A stretch of 64,000 nt of DNA from assembly GCF_000712135.1 (NCBI RefSeq), contig NZ_JOOE01000001.1:744001-808000 (forward strand). The letters are read 5' to 3'. The notes beneath the pieces are model-generated. The model did no database searches and was not told the origin of the DNA. It was given only the letters and a program-made list of their open reading frames with translations. A program made the translations under genes and the position numbers. Position 1 is the stretch's first letter. Each line of letters begins with the position of its first letter. This stretch comes from Sphingomonas sp. UNC305MFCol5.2 (lineage in GTDB: Bacteria; Pseudomonadota; Alphaproteobacteria; Sphingomonadales; Sphingomonadaceae). Below are positions 34,718 through 43,627 of this stretch, piece by piece.

Positions 34718-35941
34718 ATGGAACGCTCTCCCCTCGCCCCTGTCGCCTTCCCCGACCTCCCGGTCATCCCCGGCGTCACGCCGCGTATCGCCCGCGCGCG
34801 CTACAAGACCTGGGACCGCTGTGACCTGACCTTCGTCACGCTCGACGAAGGCACCAGCGTCGCCGGGGTGCTCACCCAGAGCCGCTGCCCTTCGCCCGAG
34901 GTGGAATGGTGCCGCAAGGCGCTGGTATTGGGACAGGCGCGCGCGCTGGTGGTCAATGCCGGCAACTCGAACGCCTTTACCGGCGATCGCGGGCGCGCCG
35001 CAGTCGAGAACCTCGCCGCGCGCACCGCCCGGCATCTCGGCTGCGATCCCTCGGACGTCTTCCTCGCCTCGACCGGCGTGATCGGCGTGCCGCTGCCGAT
35101 CGACAAGAGCGAGGCCGGCCTAGCCGCCGCCTTCACCGCCGAGCCGTGCAGCTGGGAAGCCGCGGCCGAGACGATCATGACCACCGACACCTTCGCCAAG
35201 GCGGCGATGACCAGCGCGGTGGTCGACGGGCGCACCGTCAACCTGGTCGGCATCATCAAGGGCTCGGGGATGATCGCGCCGGACATGGCGACGATGCTCG
35301 GCTTCGTCTTCACCGACGCCGCGGTTGCGCCTGAATTTCTGCAACGCGCGCTAAACGACGCGAACACCAGGACTTTCTCGTGCATCACCGTCGACGGCGA
35401 CACGTCGACCAGCGACACGATCCTCGCTTTCGCCACTGGCAAGGCGGGCAACGCGCCGCTGGCGCAAGATGAGGACGCAGGCGCCGATGCCTTCCGGGCC
35501 GCGCTCGCCGATCTCTGCCATCAGCTCGCCCAGCTCGTCGTGCGCGACGGCGAAGGCGCGCAGAAATTGATCGAGATCACTGTGGAGGGCGCCGAGTCCG
35601 ATCGCAGCGCCCATCGCATCGCCATGTCGATCGCCAATTCGCCGCTGGTGAAGACAGCGGTGGCCGGCGAGGACGCCAATTGGGGCCGCGTGGTGATGGC
35701 GGTGGGCAAGGCCGGCGAACCCGCCGAGCGTGACAGGCTGGCGATCCGCTTCGGCGCCACCCAGGTCGCCCGCGACGGCCTCGCGGTCGCCGGATATGAC
35801 GAGGCGCCGGTCGCCGCGCACCTCAAGGGCCAGGAAATCGAGATCGGCGTCGATCTCGGCTTGGGCGAGGGCCGCGCCACGGTGTGGACCTGCGACCTGA
35901 CGCACGGCTATATCTCGATCAATGCCGATTATCGGAGCTGA
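34718..35941 (+). CDS. argJ: Bifunctional ornithine acetyltransferase / N-acetylglutamate synthase ArgJ
   Basis: Moves the acetyl group from N-acetylornithine to glutamate in arginine synthesis. The 407-residue precursor contains the self-cleavage site Ala-Thr in PDMATMLGF (about residues 187-195), with the new N-terminal Thr as nucleophile. VVNAGNSNAFTG, FLASTGVIGVPLP and TVDGDTSTSDT are further family blocks. The ATG at 34718 begins MERSPLAPVAFP. A GFA-family gene follows after 4 bases. Confidence 0.95.
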   Translation: MERSPLAPVAFPDLPVIPGVTPRIARARYKTWDRCDLTFVTLDEGTSVAGVLTQSRCPSPEVEWCRKALVLGQARALVVNAGNSNAFTGDRGRAAVENLAARTARHLGCDPSDVFLASTGVIGVPLPIDKSEAGLAAAFTAEPCSWEAAAETIMTTDTFAKAAMTSAVVDGRTVNLVGIIKGSGMIAPDMATMLGFVFTDAAVAPEFLQRALNDANTRTFSCITVDGDTSTSDTILAFATGKAGNAPLAQDEDAGADAFRAALADLCHQLAQLVVRDGEGAQKLIEITVEGAESDRSAHRIAMSIANSPLVKTAVAGEDANWGRVVMAVGKAGEPAERDRLAIRFGATQVARDGLAVAGYDEAPVAAHLKGQEIEIGVDLGLGEGRATVWTCDLTHGYISINADYRS

Positions 35942-35945
35942 CGCG

Positions 35946-36356
35946 ATGGAAGGCGGGTGCTTGTGCGGGGCGGTTCGCTACCAGCTCAAGTCCGAACCGT
36001 TCGACGGCGGCTGGTGCCATTGCCGCACCTGCCAGTTGAATTCCGGCAGCCCGGCGATGGCCTTCGCCACCGTGCCGGTCGCCGATTTCGTCTTCACGCG
36101 AGGGGCCGGACTGGTCGGCAAGATCGCGTCGAGCGACTTCGGCCACCGCCGCTTCTGCACACGCTGCGGCACGCCCTTCCTGATGCAGGTCGATCACCAG
36201 CCCGAGACCGTCGACTTCAGCATCGCGACGCTCGACGCGCCGGACGCAGTGATGCCGGGCTTCCATATCTTCTATGCCAGCCGTGTAGGCTGGGCGGAGG
36301 CAGGCGACGACCTCCCCCGCCATGACCGGTTCCGGCCGGGTACGCGCGGGCTCTAG
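35946..36356 (+). CDS. GFA-family zinc protein (glutathione-dependent formaldehyde-activating type)
   Basis: 136 residues of the GFA fold with its zinc ligands: CLCGAVRY at the N-terminus, CHCRTCQ near residue 25, and CTRCGTPF near residue 70. Family members bind glutathione adducts or other small thiols; the individual substrate is not known. It starts 4 bases after the argJ stop, so it is probably read from the same message. It converges with the TonB-dependent receptor gene, whose end is 4 bases away. Confidence 0.88.
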   Translation: MEGGCLCGAVRYQLKSEPFDGGWCHCRTCQLNSGSPAMAFATVPVADFVFTRGAGLVGKIASSDFGHRRFCTRCGTPFLMQVDHQPETVDFSIATLDAPDAVMPGFHIFYASRVGWAEAGDDLPRHDRFRPGTRGL

Positions 36357-36359
36357 CGT

Positions 36360-38288
36360 TCAAATCTCCCCAGTGAGAGTCAGCGTCAGCACGCGCTTGT
36401 TGTTGGTCGTGAAGAGCCCGGCATTGCTCGCGTTCCACACGAATTTGTCGAACAGATTGGTCACGCGTGCGCGCACCGTCAGCGGCGTGCCGTCCACTTC
36501 GAAGCGCTGGCGCAGCCCGGCCTGGAAGACCGCGTAGCTCGGCAGCGTCGCGCTGTTGGCGCGATTGGCGTAGCGTTCGCCGCGGAAAGTGACTCCGCCG
36601 TCGAGCGTCAATCCCTCGATCCCCGGCACCCGCCAGGTCAGATTGGCGAGCGCGATCTTGTCCGGACGGCCGATCGGGTGCGCGCCGATCGCGCCGCTGT
36701 CGACCAGCTCGCCATTGATCTCGGCATCGAGATAGGTCGCGCCCAGTACTGCGCTCAGCCGATCGGTGATCGGGCCGGCCAGCGAAAGCTCGACGCCGCG
36801 ATGCCGCACTTCGCCGACATAGCCATAGATGCCGTCGGCGGTGAGGCCCGGCAGCGGCTTGGAAATGTCGAACAGTCCGGCGATCAGCGCGGGGCCGCCC
36901 GGGATGACATATTTGACCCCCAGCTCCGCCTGGCGCGAGATCGCCGCGGGGAGCACCTCGCCGCGATTGACGGCATTGCCGGGGGCGACGCCCGCTTCCT
37001 CGAGCCCGCGCGCATAGCTGGCGAACGCCGTCAGCTGCGAGGTGATCCCGCCGGTGACCGAGCCGCTGTAGAGCCACGGCCGGGACGTCTCGCGCCGCTC
37101 GGTGCCTTCGAGCGCGCGCACCGTCTTGGTATATTCGGCGCGCTGGACGTCGGCGCGCAGCTCGGCAGCGCTGCCGATCGACAGGCGATATCCGATCCCG
37201 CCCGCATATTGGCGCACCGTGTCGCGCTTGCGCCGGGGATCGATTGCGAAATCGGGGCGCGGTATCGCCACCGGCGCATCGACATCGGGATAGAGCACCG
37301 TCGGCAGCGCGGTGCCGGGTGCGGTCCGCGCCCGGCTGTCGCGCAGACGCGCCATTGCGATCACCCGGTGGTTCAGCGCACCGGTGGCGAAGCTCTTCGC
37401 CGCGGTGACTTCGCCCGAGATCGACTGGAAGCGCTCGTCGCCGAACGCCTGCGAGATCGCCTCGGCCGGCCCGCCATCGGCGGGGAAGCGGACCAGATTG
37501 AAATAGGTCCGCTGGTCGTCGGCGCGCGACAGGAAGGCCGACGCACCGAACCGCCAGCCGCTTCCTGCCTCCACGTCGGCGATCAGCCCGGCCTGCGTCG
37601 TCTCGGTGCGTTGCTCCATCCAGGGCTGCGAGCGTTCGGGGCCGCGCACCACTTGCGGAGGGGGCATATTGTCGGCGGTGGCGAACACCGTATCGCCGCC
37701 GCGTTCGAACCACGTGCGGCCATAGAGCGCGGTCAGCTTCACGCCCGGCAGCGGCGACCAGCGCGGGACGATTCCCACCGTGAAGAAATCGCCACCGGTG
37801 CCGTCGGTATAGTCCTGCAGGAAATTGAGCCTGACGCTTCCGACGATCCCAAGGCGGCCGTCCGGCGTGGCCGTGGCCAAGCGCGCGTCGAGCACGGGCC
37901 CGCTGCCGCCCAGCCAGCCCGCCTCGATCCGTCCCTGCGTGCCCGGCGCGGCATCGGGCAGGTCATATTGCACCACACCCGACGGCGCGGCGAAATCGGT
38001 GCGCAGGCCGTTGGCGCCCACCCGGATCGCGGTACCGTCGATCAGCGTCAGCGGCAGCCCGGTCGCGCGGACGAAATAATGGTCCTCGATACGGTAATTG
38101 CCCGCGCTCTGCAGATCGAAGCCGCGCACTTCGGCCTCGCTGTAGAGCCCGACATCCTCTACTCCCACGCGGCGCCCGAACGCGTCATCGGCAGCGCGGA
38201 CGACATCGCGGCCCTGCGGCGCCGGAGCCTGCTGGGCAAAGGCCTGGGGAGTGGCGAGCAACGACAGACAACAGAGGGAAATACGCAT
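36360..38288 (-). CDS. TonB-dependent outer-membrane receptor
   Basis: 642 residues with a Sec signal peptide (MRISLCCLSLLATPQAFAQ), a shortened plug region (residues about 30-125, with RGFDLQSAGNYRIED and LIDGTAIRVGANG) and a long beta-barrel of alternating strands. The last strand is VLTLTLTGEI. The barrel part LFDKFVWNASNAG resembles the NLFDKRY signature near the end of siderophore receptors. The ligand is unknown; a siderophore-type compound is a guess. The promoter region is shared with a divergent LytTR regulator that probably controls it. Confidence 0.85.
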   Translation of the reverse strand: MRISLCCLSLLATPQAFAQQAPAPQGRDVVRAADDAFGRRVGVEDVGLYSEAEVRGFDLQSAGNYRIEDHYFVRATGLPLTLIDGTAIRVGANGLRTDFAAPSGVVQYDLPDAAPGTQGRIEAGWLGGSGPVLDARLATATPDGRLGIVGSVRLNFLQDYTDGTGGDFFTVGIVPRWSPLPGVKLTALYGRTWFERGGDTVFATADNMPPPQVVRGPERSQPWMEQRTETTQAGLIADVEAGSGWRFGASAFLSRADDQRTYFNLVRFPADGGPAEAISQAFGDERFQSISGEVTAAKSFATGALNHRVIAMARLRDSRARTAPGTALPTVLYPDVDAPVAIPRPDFAIDPRRKRDTVRQYAGGIGYRLSIGSAAELRADVQRAEYTKTVRALEGTERRETSRPWLYSGSVTGGITSQLTAFASYARGLEEAGVAPGNAVNRGEVLPAAISRQAELGVKYVIPGGPALIAGLFDISKPLPGLTADGIYGYVGEVRHRGVELSLAGPITDRLSAVLGATYLDAEINGELVDSGAIGAHPIGRPDKIALANLTWRVPGIEGLTLDGGVTFRGERYANRANSATLPSYAVFQAGLRQRFEVDGTPLTVRARVTNLFDKFVWNASNAGLFTTNNKRVLTLTLTGEI

Positions 38289-38360
38289 CGTCCATAGTCC
38301 TTTCGTTCGCCCCTCGGCCGATCGGATGCCCCCGGGCGCGGCACCTCCGGGAGCGGATTG

Positions 38361-38390
38361 GGACGAACGTCACGCAGGCGTGACGAACGG
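38361..38390. promoter_or_regulatory. Candidate LytTR operator between receptor and regulator genes
   Basis: GACGAACG occurs at 38362-38369 and again at 38382-38389, a direct repeat with a 12-base spacer (period 20), the spacing typical of LytTR sites. Read on the reverse strand, each copy is CGTTCGTC. The spacer contains a perfect 8-bp inverted repeat, CGTCACGC with GCGTGACG (38368-38385). It lies 39 bases before the LytTR start and 73 before the receptor start. Confidence 0.55.
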
Positions 38391-38428
38391 ATGTTCGCGC
38401 GCGCGCATGCACGCGCTATCGTGCGCGC

Positions 38429-39259
38429 ATGGCGACGAGGCCCCGCGAGTCGATTTCGGATCTTCAAATCTCCGGCACCGGCGCCGCCGTGCTGGCCGGC
38501 CTCGCGTTCCTGCTCGGCTATGGCGTGCGCGGCGACGAAAGCGTGCCGGCGCACCGCTCGGCCGCGCCGAATCCCGAAGGCGATATCACCGTCACGCTGA
38601 TCTGGGGCGCGCTGATCACCCTGGGCTGGGTGTTCCGCGACCGGCTGCGCGAGATGATGCTGGCGCCCCAGCGTTCGCGCCTGCTGCTGGTCGCGCTCGC
38701 CTTTGTCCCGGTGGCGATCGTCGATGCGCTTTCGACTCAGATCCTCGCCGCCCCGGTCGATCCGGGCTGCGGGCTTCCGCCGACCCCGGATTTCTCGGGC
38801 TTCCTGCCCCGCGTGGCGATGTTCGGCACCACGATGCTGCTGGTGCTGCTGGCATGGGAGCAGCATCTCGCGCGGCTGCCACGCGCACCGCGATTCGAGC
38901 CAAGCTTCGCCCCGCCGACGCCGGCCGCGCCCGGCGAGTGGCTCGATTTCCCCGAATCGCCGCTGCTCCGTATTCGTGCCGACGATGTCGTGCTGATCCG
39001 CTCGGCGGGCAATTACAGCGAGATCGTCGCGCATGGTCGCGCGCATCTCGTCCGCGCGACGCTTAGCGAGCTATCCGATCGCCTCGCGCCGCAGGGCTTT
39101 ATTCGCGTCCACCGCCAGACCGTGATCAACGCGCGCAACGTCCGCCAGGTCTGTCGTGACGGTGCCGGCCGCGCGCTGATCCACCTCTCCTGCGGCAACA
39201 CGGTGCCGGTCGGGCGGCGCTATGTGGATGCGATCGACGCGCTGACGCGCGGGATCTAG
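38429..39259 (+). CDS. Membrane-bound LytTR-family transcriptional regulator
   Basis: 276 residues. Four hydrophobic segments (about residues 17-34, 53-69, 85-107 and 126-143) put the N-terminal half in the membrane. The C-terminal 100 residues are a LytTR DNA-binding domain: IRADDVVLIRSAGNYSEIV, VRATLSELSDRL, FIRVHRQTVINARNV. There is no receiver domain, so the signal is probably sensed by the membrane part. It is divergent from the TonB-dependent receptor, with a repeat-type operator between them. Its stop codon shares the palindrome CTAG with the stop of mobA on the other strand. Confidence 0.88.
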   Translation: MATRPRESISDLQISGTGAAVLAGLAFLLGYGVRGDESVPAHRSAAPNPEGDITVTLIWGALITLGWVFRDRLREMMLAPQRSRLLLVALAFVPVAIVDALSTQILAAPVDPGCGLPPTPDFSGFLPRVAMFGTTMLLVLLAWEQHLARLPRAPRFEPSFAPPTPAAPGEWLDFPESPLLRIRADDVVLIRSAGNYSEIVAHGRAHLVRATLSELSDRLAPQGFIRVHRQTVINARNVRQVCRDGAGRALIHLSCGNTVPVGRRYVDAIDALTRGI

Positions 39260-39774
39260 GCGGCGAGAGCCGATAGATCGGCGCGCGTGTTGATGTTGAC
39301 CAGCGCCAGCGCCGCATCGGGCAGGCGGATCGCGCCGGTATGCGCGATCCAGCCGCCGATCGCGCGATGGCCCCGCTCCAAATGCGCATCCAACACCGAC
39401 CCGAGCCGCCTCGGCCAAAACCCGATCGCATGCTGCGACGCCAGCACCCTGGCCTCGCCGCCTTCCAGCATATGTCGCAGGTCCCCTGGCAAGGGATGAA
39501 CATCTACCGGCACGCACAGCACCGCATCAAACCCTGGATAATGCAAAGCGGCGTTCAGCCCGCCCAGCGGTCCCGCATCGGCGACGGGGCGATCCGGCAG
39601 CGATACCAGTCCTGGCCACGCGCGCCCGCAGACGACGAGATCGTCCACTTGTTCGCGCAAAGCCTCGATGCAATGCCCCATCAGGCAGCGTCCCTCGTGC
39701 AGCGCAAGCGCCTTGTCGGTACCGAACCGCCGCGACTTGCCGCCGGCGAGGATCGCGCCGAGCACGCGCATCAA
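39256..39774 (-). CDS. mobA: Molybdenum cofactor guanylyltransferase MobA
   Basis: 172 residues. Adds GMP to the molybdenum cofactor to give the bis-MGD form used by nitrate reductases of the DMSO-reductase family such as NasA. The nucleotide loop is LAGGKSRRFGTDKAL at the N-terminus, followed by DAGPLGGL and the metal-binding VDVHPLP region. The protein is a little shorter than the usual 190-200 residues. The start overlaps the cobA stop by 4 bases. It is the last gene of the nitrate cluster. Confidence 0.9.
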   Translation of the reverse strand: MMRVLGAILAGGKSRRFGTDKALALHEGRCLMGHCIEALREQVDDLVVCGRAWPGLVSLPDRPVADAGPLGGLNAALHYPGFDAVLCVPVDVHPLPGDLRHMLEGGEARVLASQHAIGFWPRRLGSVLDAHLERGHRAIGGWIAHTGAIRLPDAALALVNINTRADLSALAA

Positions 39775-40550
39775 CGGTGCGCCTGCGCCGCGATCTGCGC
39801 GATCTCGGCCGCGTCGTTCTGGCGGACCGCTTCACCGACGAGGATCAGGGTCGGCTTGTTCTCGGCCACGCTCCGCACCGCCAGCGGCAGCAGATCGAGC
39901 CGGGTGCGCAGGCAGCGCTCGCTCGCCAGGCTGACGTCGCAGGCGATCAGCACCGGCGTCTTGGGATCGAGCCCATGCGCGATCAGCTCGCGGCTGATGT
40001 CGCTCGCCGCCGATCGCCCCATGTAGAATGCCGTGGTGCAGGCCGGGTGGGCGAGCTGCGCCCAGTCGAGATCGAGCGGTTCGCCGGCGCGGGCATGCGC
40101 CGTGACGAACTGCACCCGCCGCGCCAGTCCGCGCAACGACAGCGAAATGCCCGCCGAAGCGGCAGCCGCGCTGGCCGCGGTGACGCCCGGGCAAATATGC
40201 GCGCGCACGCCGATTTCCGCGAGCGCCGCCACTTCCTCCATCGAACGCCCGAACATCGACGGATCGCCGCCCTTCAGCCGCACCACGCGTTCGCCCGCCA
40301 GTGCCGCCTCGACGAGCAATGCGTCGATCGTGCCCTGGTCCTTCGAATGCCGGCCGGAACGCTTGCCAACCGGCACCTTGCGCACATGATCGGGGATCAG
40401 TGCCAGCACGCCCTCGCCCACCAGCGCGTCGTAGAACACCACGCTCGCCGCGCGCAGCAACCGCTCGGCCTTGCGCGTGAGCAGATCGGGATCGCCCGGC
40501 CCCGCGCCGACCAGCCAGACCTCGCCCAGCCCGATGCCATCCTCATGCAT
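39771..40550 (-). CDS. cobA: Uroporphyrinogen-III C-methyltransferase
   Basis: 259 residues, the single-function form of the SUMT family. It methylates uroporphyrinogen III to precorrin-2, the precursor of the siroheme that NirB needs. Family blocks are VWLVGAGPGDPDLLT, VFYDALV, VRLKGGDPSMFGR, and CPGVTAASAAAA. No CysG-type dehydrogenase/ferrochelatase domain is fused, so the last siroheme steps must be encoded elsewhere. The start overlaps nasA by 8 bases and the stop overlaps mobA by 4. Confidence 0.94.
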   Translation of the reverse strand: MHEDGIGLGEVWLVGAGPGDPDLLTRKAERLLRAASVVFYDALVGEGVLALIPDHVRKVPVGKRSGRHSKDQGTIDALLVEAALAGERVVRLKGGDPSMFGRSMEEVAALAEIGVRAHICPGVTAASAAAASAGISLSLRGLARRVQFVTAHARAGEPLDLDWAQLAHPACTTAFYMGRSAASDISRELIAHGLDPKTPVLIACDVSLASERCLRTRLDLLPLAVRSVAENKPTLILVGEAVRQNDAAEIAQIAAQAHR

Positions 40551-43131
40551 TGGCGACGCTCCTGTTCTGCTCGATCAACCGGCGGATCGCCGGGCGGCAC
40601 GAGCCGCAATTGGTGCCGGCCGACAATGCCGCGCCGACTGCCTCGACGCTGGTCAGCTGCTGGCTGGCGACGGCGCTGACGATCGTCTTGAGTCCCACGT
40701 CGAAGCACAGGCAGACGATCGGCCCGCGATCCTCGCGCGCGCCCGGGGGTGCGCCCGCCAGCACGGCGGGGCTCGCGGCCTCGCCGATCTGCGCGATCAG
40801 CCACTCGCGCGACGGCAACAGCCCCTCGCGCGTGACGAACAGCGCCGCCGCGAGCTTCCCGTCCTTCAGCACGGCCACCCGCCGCGAGCCGCGCGCGCGA
40901 TCCACTGCCTCGACCCGCTCGCCCTTGGGCAGCAGCGCGTCGAGCTGCGCCGGATCGCCGGTACCCGCGATTTCGTAGAGCACGCCCCCGGCGACCTGCA
41001 CCCGCGTCGCCCACAGGCACTCGGGCTGCTTGATTTCGCCTGCCGCGAGCAGGAAGCCGCGCCATTCGACCGCCACCGGCGCGATCGCGGCCGGAGTCGA
41101 CTTGAACCCGGGCTGCCCCGAATGCGGATCGACCAGCGGCCGCGGCAGCAGCCCGGTGCGCCCGCCGGTCGATTGCCGGTCGGTCCAGTGGATCGGCACG
41201 AACAGCTCGCCACGCCGCTGGCCGGTGCTGAGCGTGACGCGGAACACGCTGTCGCCCTGCGGAGTCGACACGCGCGCCAGTCCGCGATCGGCGAGGCCCA
41301 GCTCCGCGGCATCGTCAGGATGCACCTCGACCAGCGGCTCGTCGCGGTGCCGGGCGAGTTTCGGGCTCAATCCGGTGCGCGTCATCGTGTGCCAATGGTC
41401 GCGATAGCGCCCGGTGTTGAGCGTCAGCGGCCATTTGGCCAGCGGTTCGGCCACCGGCCCCTGCCGAACCGGCACCAGCCGCGCCTTGCCGTCCGCAGTG
41501 GGAAAGCGACCGTCGGCAAAGGGCTCGCCGCCCCAGCGGAACGGCTCGAGCGCGTCATAGGCCGCGTTGCCGAGCGCCGCCTGCCCCGGCAGCGCGAAGA
41601 GCCGCGCGCCGTCATTCTGATACGTCGAGAGCCGGGCATGCTCGCGGAATATCTCGGCGGGCCGGTCATAAGCGAACGCGGTCCGCCAGCCCATCCGCCG
41701 GCCGACCTCCTTGACGATCCACCAATCGGGCTTCGCCTCTCCCGGCAAGTCGAGCACCGCCCGCTGCCGGCTGATCCGCCGCTCCGAATTGGTGACCGTA
41801 CCGTCCTTCTCGCCCCAGGCGGCGGCGGGCAGCCGGACATGGGCGAATTTGCTCGTGTCGGTCTCGGCGATCACGTCGGAGACGACGACGAAGGGGCACG
41901 CCGCCAGCGCCTCGCGCACCCGCCCCGCGTCGGGCATCGACACCGCCGGGTTGGTCGCCATCACCCAGAGCGCCTTGATTCGGCCCTCGCCGACGGCGCG
42001 GAACAGGTCGACTGCCTTGAGGCCCGGCTTGCAGGCCATGCTCGGGGCCGCCCAGAAGCGCTCGACGCGCGCGACGTTCTCGGCCGCGAAATCCATATGC
42101 GCCGCCAGCGTCGAGGCGAGCCCGCCGACTTCGCGCCCGCCCATCGCATTGGGCTGGCCGGTGATCGAGAACGGCGCCGCGCCGGCCTTGCCGATCCGGC
42201 CGGTGGCGAGATGCACGTTGACGATCGCATTGACCTGATCGGTGCCGCGCAGCGACTGGTTCACGCCCTGGCTGAACAGAGTCACCGTGCGTGGATGCGC
42301 GGCGAACAATTCGAAGAAGCGCCTGAGGTCGGCGGGCGGCAAGTCACAAGCCCGCGCCACCGACCACAGGTCGCTCCCCTCTCCAACCTTGTCCCAGAAG
42401 TCGTCGGGTACGCTGACGCTGCGGGACAGGTAAGCTTCGTCGATCAGTCCGTTGGTGCGGCAATGCGCGAGCAGGCCGTTCATCAGCGCGACGTCGCTAC
42501 CCGGCTTGATCGCCAGATGGAGGTCCGCTTCGTCGGCGGTCTCGGTACGCCGCGGATCGATCACCACCAGCTTCGCGCCCGCATCGCAGCGCGCGCGGAT
42601 GCGCTGATAGACCACGGGATGGCACCAGGCGGTGTTCGAACCCACGAGCACGAACAGATCGGCTGCGTCGAAATCGTCATAGCTTGCCGGCACCACGTCT
42701 TCGCCGAACGCGCGCATGTGCCCGGTCACGGCGCTCGACATGCACAGCCGCGAATTTGTGTCGATGTTCGCTGAGCCGATGAAGCCCTTCATCAGCTTGT
42801 TGGCGACATAATAGTCCTCGGTGAGCAATTGGCCCGAGACATAGAATGCGACGCTGTCCGGCCCATGCTCGGCGATCGTCTGGCGGAAGCGCTTCGCCAC
42901 CAGATCGAGAGCCTTGTCCCAGCTTGCCCGGCGATTGCCGATCATCGGGTGAAGCAGCCGCCCCTCGAGGCCGACCGTCTCACCGAGATGCGTGCCCTTC
43001 GAACAGAGCCGACCGTAATTGGCGGGATGCTCGGGATCGCCCTTGATCTCGACCGAACGTTCACCGGTGCGCGTCGCGAGAATGCCGCAGCCGACGCCGC
43101 AATAAGCGCAGGTGGTGCGGATCGCCGTCAT
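40543..43131 (-). CDS. nasA: Assimilatory nitrate reductase catalytic subunit NasA
   Basis: 862 residues. Reduces nitrate to nitrite in the cytoplasm with a bis-MGD molybdenum centre. The N-terminal [4Fe-4S] site is CAYCGVGC followed by the fourth Cys in GRLCSKG. The molybdopterin oxidoreductase core and the dinucleotide-binding domain (LNTGRYRDHWHTMTRTG) follow. The C-terminal 60 residues add a BFD-like [2Fe-2S] domain (CLCFDVG, then NCGSCRPAI), as in Klebsiella-type NasA. The start is the ATG at 43131 (MTAIRTTCAYC), just downstream of a palindromic repeat. No NasB/NasC-type electron-transfer gene is in the cluster. Confidence 0.95.
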   Translation of the reverse strand: MTAIRTTCAYCGVGCGILATRTGERSVEIKGDPEHPANYGRLCSKGTHLGETVGLEGRLLHPMIGNRRASWDKALDLVAKRFRQTIAEHGPDSVAFYVSGQLLTEDYYVANKLMKGFIGSANIDTNSRLCMSSAVTGHMRAFGEDVVPASYDDFDAADLFVLVGSNTAWCHPVVYQRIRARCDAGAKLVVIDPRRTETADEADLHLAIKPGSDVALMNGLLAHCRTNGLIDEAYLSRSVSVPDDFWDKVGEGSDLWSVARACDLPPADLRRFFELFAAHPRTVTLFSQGVNQSLRGTDQVNAIVNVHLATGRIGKAGAAPFSITGQPNAMGGREVGGLASTLAAHMDFAAENVARVERFWAAPSMACKPGLKAVDLFRAVGEGRIKALWVMATNPAVSMPDAGRVREALAACPFVVVSDVIAETDTSKFAHVRLPAAAWGEKDGTVTNSERRISRQRAVLDLPGEAKPDWWIVKEVGRRMGWRTAFAYDRPAEIFREHARLSTYQNDGARLFALPGQAALGNAAYDALEPFRWGGEPFADGRFPTADGKARLVPVRQGPVAEPLAKWPLTLNTGRYRDHWHTMTRTGLSPKLARHRDEPLVEVHPDDAAELGLADRGLARVSTPQGDSVFRVTLSTGQRRGELFVPIHWTDRQSTGGRTGLLPRPLVDPHSGQPGFKSTPAAIAPVAVEWRGFLLAAGEIKQPECLWATRVQVAGGVLYEIAGTGDPAQLDALLPKGERVEAVDRARGSRRVAVLKDGKLAAALFVTREGLLPSREWLIAQIGEAASPAVLAGAPPGAREDRGPIVCLCFDVGLKTIVSAVASQQLTSVEAVGAALSAGTNCGSCRPAIRRLIEQNRSVANA

Positions 43132-43135
43132 TATT

Positions 43136-43271
43136 CCCCTCCCTGCAAGGGAGGGGTTAGGGGTGGGTGGCGTCGGGCGGGGCTCGATGCCCCGTCCGAC
43201 GCGCATACCGATAGCGTGGGGGGCTCGCTACGCTCGCCACCCACCCCCAGCCCCTCCCTAAAAGGGAGGGG
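43136..43271. repeat. Composite palindromic repeat between nirD and nasA
   Basis: Same plan as the element at 30549-30695. The left unit (43136-43169) has CCCCTCCC with GGGAGGGG and TAGGGGTGGG. A central hairpin (43170-43202) has a 14-pair stem around the loop TCGAT. The right unit (43235-43271) is the inverse of the left. It sits directly upstream of the nasA start codon, within the nitrate operon, so it would be part of the transcript. Confidence 0.8.
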
Positions 43272-43288
43272 AGCAAGAATGAAAACCC

Positions 43289-43627
43289 TCACGCCGCCGC
43301 CTTCAACGCACCCGCGCGGCAGATCAGCACGCGGCCGGCGTTGATCTTGACCGGGATCACCGGGGTGCAGCCCTTGTCGTTGCCCTGCGCCTCGCCGGTC
43401 TTCAGCGCGATGTTCCAATTGTGCAGCGGGCAGGCGACGCTGTGGCCATGGACGATGCCCTGGCTCAGCGGGCCGCCCTTGTGCGGGCAGCGATTGACCA
43501 ATGCGAACACCTGATTGTCGCCGGTGCGGAACACCGCGATCTCCTCGCCGCCGTCGACGGGCACGGTGCGGCTGCCGCGCACGGGGATTTCGTTCAGCCA
43601 GCCGATATCGAGCCACTCGCCGATCAT
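43289..43627 (-). CDS. nirD: Nitrite reductase small subunit NirD
   Basis: 112 residues with a Rieske-type fold. The [2Fe-2S] ligands are present as CPHKGG and CPLHNW, as in the cluster-binding forms of NirD. It starts at the ATG at 43627 (MIGEWLDIGWLNEIP), which overlaps the nirB stop by 4 bases, so the two subunits are coupled. With NirB it reduces nitrite to ammonium using NADH. Confidence 0.93.
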   Translation of the reverse strand: MIGEWLDIGWLNEIPVRGSRTVPVDGGEEIAVFRTGDNQVFALVNRCPHKGGPLSQGIVHGHSVACPLHNWNIALKTGEAQGNDKGCTPVIPVKINAGRVLICRAGALKAAA

